Positions 32,991-39,007 of a stretch of 39,007 nucleotides of DNA are shown piece by piece (positions within the stretch are counted from its first letter, which is position 1; each line of letters opens with the position of its first letter). Position numbers and translations under genes: made by a program. Under the pieces are notes generated by a model, which saw nothing but the letters and a program-made list of their open reading frames with translations, did not search any database and was not told where the DNA came from. The stretch covers positions 1-39,007 of the forward strand of contig CAZXLQ010000008.1 in NCBI GenBank assembly GCA_964641945.1, in the 5' to 3' direction. The DNA is from JADIYM01 sp964641945 (GTDB taxonomy: Bacteria; Acidobacteriota; Blastocatellia; UBA7656; JADIYM01).

Positions 32991-33794
32991 TTGAGAGACT
33001 CTCCACAGGTGGCTCTCCGCTTTCGAATCTCCCAGCTCGCAATCGCGGCCGCGTGCCTCGGCACGGCGACAGGGGTCGCTCACGCACAGGCGCCCGCGAG
33101 CGACTCTGGCGGTAAGGCTCGCACTCAGTTGCAATCCACGCAACTGAGCGTTCCCGACAGCCAGCCAGCGAACAGCTCACTAGTAGTCGACTTCGATCAC
33201 CCGGTGGTTCAGCCGGACGCCACAAAGCCTGCCAAGCCCGAGCCGGCCGCAGTTGTAGAGCGGCCGCGCGCCTGTTCTACCGGCGACGCCGCGCTCGATG
33301 CCGTCGTTGCCGAGGCCGGCCTGCGCTACGGCGTGGACCCCTGTCTCGTTGTCGCCGTGATGGCGCAGGAGTCCGGCTATCGCCGCAATGCCATCTCGCC
33401 GAAAGGTGCGAGCGGCTACATGCAGTTGATGCCCGACACGGCCCGGCGTCTCGGTGTCTCGGACATCTTCGATCCGCGCCAGAACGTTCACGCCGGGACG
33501 CGATACCTCCGGATGCTCCTCGAGCGCTTCGGAGGGAGTCTCGAGCTCGCACTCGCCGGCTACAATGCCGGGGAGGGCGCGGTGGAGCGTTTCGGGCGTC
33601 GAATTCCGCCGTTTGCCGAAACGCAGAACTACGTCCGGCTGATCACGACCAAATACCGGACCCGTTTCGCCGGTCAGTCGGCGCTTCGCGGCGCGACACC
33701 GGCTCCGCCACCGCTGGCGGTGTCCGGCCCGGCGCGCCCCCCGGTCGCCTGGCGTATAAGTGTCGACTTCGGCGACGAAGCCGCGACGCCTTAG
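32991..33794 (+). CDS. secreted lytic transglycosylase (SLT domain)
   Basis: A 267-residue protein starting at TTG directly after the upstream stop codon, so translation is probably coupled. Residues 1-32 are a signal peptide (ending VAHAQA). Residues 35-95 are a Pro/Ala/Lys linker. Residues 97-225 form a goose-lysozyme-type SLT domain: GVDPCLVVAVMAQESGYRRN (catalytic Glu in QES), SPKGASGYMQLMPDTARRLG, FDPRQNVHAGTRYLRMLLER and LALAGYNAGEGAVERFG. It would cleave peptidoglycan glycan strands with 1,6-anhydro product formation. The pairing with a VirB9-like gene parallels VirB1-VirB9 in type IV secretion. Confidence 0.9.
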   Translation: MRDSPQVALRFRISQLAIAAACLGTATGVAHAQAPASDSGGKARTQLQSTQLSVPDSQPANSSLVVDFDHPVVQPDATKPAKPEPAAVVERPRACSTGDAALDAVVAEAGLRYGVDPCLVVAVMAQESGYRRNAISPKGASGYMQLMPDTARRLGVSDIFDPRQNVHAGTRYLRMLLERFGGSLELALAGYNAGEGAVERFGRRIPPFAETQNYVRLITTKYRTRFAGQSALRGATPAPPPLAVSGPARPPVAWRISVDFGDEAATP

Positions 33795-33797
33795 TTC

Positions 33798-34871
33798 CTA
33801 CCGGAACTTGAAGGTCGTGAAGAGGTTCTCGAACGACTTCTCGTAGATCGGATACGCCTGCTCGACTGAATCGCAGGCCAGCCCGATGAGGTAGCCGTTG
33901 CGGACGACAAGGACCATGATCGCCCGCCTTACGCCGAAGTTCGAGATGTAGCCGTAATCGAACCGGACCGCCGGAGCGCCTCCGATGAAGAGCTTTCGCG
34001 TGAGGCGGACTTCCATCGCGTTCTCCGGATATTGCTGCCGAAGTGCGGTCCGGTACGCGGCGATGAAAACGTCGTCGATCTCCGTCAGTTTCGAGTCGGG
34101 CGCGATCTTCGTAACCCGCGTCGAAATGTACGCGGACGACGGCCTTGCGCCAGGCGGCCGGAACATATGGCTGTTTCCGTCGGTTTCTCCCTCGTCCGTC
34201 CATCCCTCGGGAATCGCGATCGTATAGGCCGGAGCGTTGGGATCTGCCGTGCCGATCGAAACCGGTCCGCCAAACGACGGACTGATCCAGAACGTCAGGA
34301 GCGATGACTGGAAGAGCTGCTCGGACTGGGTGCGGAGTTGGCCGAAGCCGGCAAAGGTAATGTAGAGGACGGTCGTACTGCCGATGACCACCACCTGCCT
34401 GCACGTGACGGGCGTTTCGTTGTACGTTGCAGTAAACACATAGTCGGTCGCCTTGCGCCTTCCGACGTCGATCGGCCGCTGTCCGACGAACCGAATGTCG
34501 GTCAGTGACTGCGCGAGCACCTTCATGTATGTGTCGACGTATGCATTCGCAAAAGCCTTCGGATCGACGGTCAACGGCGCGATGGTCACGCGAACGCTGT
34601 CGCCCCGATCATTCTGGAAGATGATCTCGTCGACTGTTTCGGAGGCCGATCGGCCCCACTGTGCAGGAACGACGAAGCCGAATCTCCCTGCCGGATCGGT
34701 GTATTGCTGAAGAGGGAGGGCAATCGCCTCCGCGTCCCCCGTCACCGAATCGGAACGATCGCCGCCCTGGCCAGGTTGTGGCTCCTGGGCAAAGGCCACG
34801 GGCGCCGCAAGCACAACCGCGAGCGCAGCGACGGCCGCGCGAATTCCCGCACTCCTGGACACTTCCGTCAT
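33798..34871 (-). CDS. secreted two-domain protein of unknown function (357 aa)
   Basis: A signal peptide (about residues 1-29, ending PVAFAQ) is followed by an acidic linker and two similar domains. The first starts near YTDPAGRFGFVVPAQWGRSA, the second near PAYTIAIPEGWTDEGETDGN; both have the beta-rich pattern seen in PsbP-like/DUF1795-type periplasmic proteins (GRRKATDYVFTATYNETPV, GGAPAVRFDYGYISNFGVRR). The function is unknown. The ATG at 34869-34871 has GGAGG with a 6-nt spacer. It is convergent with the transglycosylase, with 3 nt between stop codons. Confidence 0.82.
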   Translation of the reverse strand: MTEVSRSAGIRAAVAALAVVLAAPVAFAQEPQPGQGGDRSDSVTGDAEAIALPLQQYTDPAGRFGFVVPAQWGRSASETVDEIIFQNDRGDSVRVTIAPLTVDPKAFANAYVDTYMKVLAQSLTDIRFVGQRPIDVGRRKATDYVFTATYNETPVTCRQVVVIGSTTVLYITFAGFGQLRTQSEQLFQSSLLTFWISPSFGGPVSIGTADPNAPAYTIAIPEGWTDEGETDGNSHMFRPPGARPSSAYISTRVTKIAPDSKLTEIDDVFIAAYRTALRQQYPENAMEVRLTRKLFIGGAPAVRFDYGYISNFGVRRAIMVLVVRNGYLIGLACDSVEQAYPIYEKSFENLFTTFKFR

Positions 34872-35058
34872 CAAGATCCTCCGGGGACTCAGGACGATAC
34901 ATTCGCAAAGGGGCGTGACGGCAGGCTAGCACGCGACATGCGGGCGGTTCAACAGGGTCGCTTTCCGCAGGTCGACGGGCAGGCCGACGGCCGAGCTTTG
35001 CGCGTCCTCCGGGCCTCGTGTAGCATTGCCGGTCGCCCGCGTCAGGGGTGCCCAAACC

Positions 35059-38295
<3,237 letters not shown>

Positions 38296-39007
38296 CACAA
38301 TCCGAATCGCGTTCCGGGGTAGACCGCAACGGGCGCGTCGAGCTCGAATTCGACCTCTGACTCGGCGCCGAGTGACGGACGCCACAGCGTGCACGCGTGC
38401 GCCCGGACGGCGCGCGTGTGGACGAAGACTTCGAGTCCGCGCCCCGCGGTGATGGCATCGCACAGGGCCTGCTGTTCGAATGGCGTGCCGGGCAGTTCGG
38501 CCGGAGGAAGGCACCAGACGTCGGCGGCAAAGCGCGTCCTCGCCTCGAGTCGTCCCGTCGGGGCGAGACACTGGCCCGCGATTATCGAAGCTGCCGGGTC
38601 GTGGGCGAGATGAACGCCGACGACCGATCCAGCGGCCGCGAACGCAATCTCCGTCACTTCACGTCGCTCCGGAACCGGCGACTCGATTCTGAGGACCTCG
38701 ACGTTGGTCGAACTCGGCGCGAAGCCGACGGCCTCGAGCCTGTCGGATACAGAGATCGAGCCCGAGCCGACCTCGACCGTGGCGATCGAGATCCCGGCGG
38801 CGACAGGGAAGACCTCTTCGATTGCGGCGAACGGAAAGTCGAGAATCGCCGGCTGCCCGAGTCTCTCGAGCCACCGGCGACGAATTGAGTCGGGATCGAA
38901 CACCGCCGGAGTGTACGTGAAGCACCACGACAGTCCCAGAACACCGAGCGCGGCGAGGGGCCGGACGCGCGGAGCCTGGCGGCCGCCGTCACGGTGGCGA
39001 CCTCGGC

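Overview
This is a GC-rich bacterial chromosome segment with dense, mostly short-spaced genes on both strands. A 1230-residue Oar-like TonB-dependent receptor with an N-terminal carboxypeptidase-regulatory domain, a VWFA-related secreted protein, an AsmA-like protein, the HisZ/short-HisG pair and a DUF1015-serA-serC cluster together suggest an Acidobacteriota-type organism. This is an inference from gene content; no rRNA or other marker in the window settles it.

Layout. 0.1-5.2 kb: a small conserved protein and a PPP-family phosphatase (minus), then a PlsC-like acyltransferase fused to a membrane domain and an endonuclease/exonuclease/phosphatase-family protein (plus), then an SDR oxidoreductase and a hotdog thioesterase (minus) separated by a REP-like palindrome. 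5.2-8.8 kb: a plus-strand run of Rieske ferredoxin, AsmA-like protein, ThiF/MoeB-like adenylyltransferase and a hypothetical protein. 8.8-11.3 kb (minus): a cysteine-cluster protein and a secreted Pro-rich protein. The leader of the latter holds a GEMM-I cyclic-dinucleotide riboswitch, a terminator, a second diverged aptamer-like element and a second terminator. 11.7-16 kb: an alkyltransferase-like (ATL) protein, then the TonB receptor behind a near-consensus sigma-54 promoter. 16.1-18.7 kb: two hypotheticals, a methyltransferase (minus) and a GxxExxY protein embedded in repeats.

18.9-31.9 kb is mainly biosynthetic: hisZ-hisG-hisD-hisC, galU (minus), serS, a VWFA protein, a lipoprotein, DUF1015-serA-serC. 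Gaps in this block carry two families of long imperfect palindromes, one built from CGCAAAG words and one from CACGGAG words. 32-39 kb: a VirB9/CagX-like protein followed directly by a lytic transglycosylase, a two-domain secreted protein (minus), carB, and at the right edge a protein resembling EF-Tu domains II-III without the GTPase domain.

Most noteworthy: (1) the GEMM-I riboswitch has A at the position equivalent to Vc2 G20, the signature of 3',3'-cGAMP-sensing variants, and is followed by a related second element; (2) the EF-Tu domain II/III-like protein; (3) palindromic repeats linked to a GxxExxY PD-(D/E)xK-type gene; (4) the orphan VirB9-like/transglycosylase pair; (5) the sigma-54 promoter of the TonB receptor. 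No CRISPR array, tRNA, rRNA or transposase was recognised.
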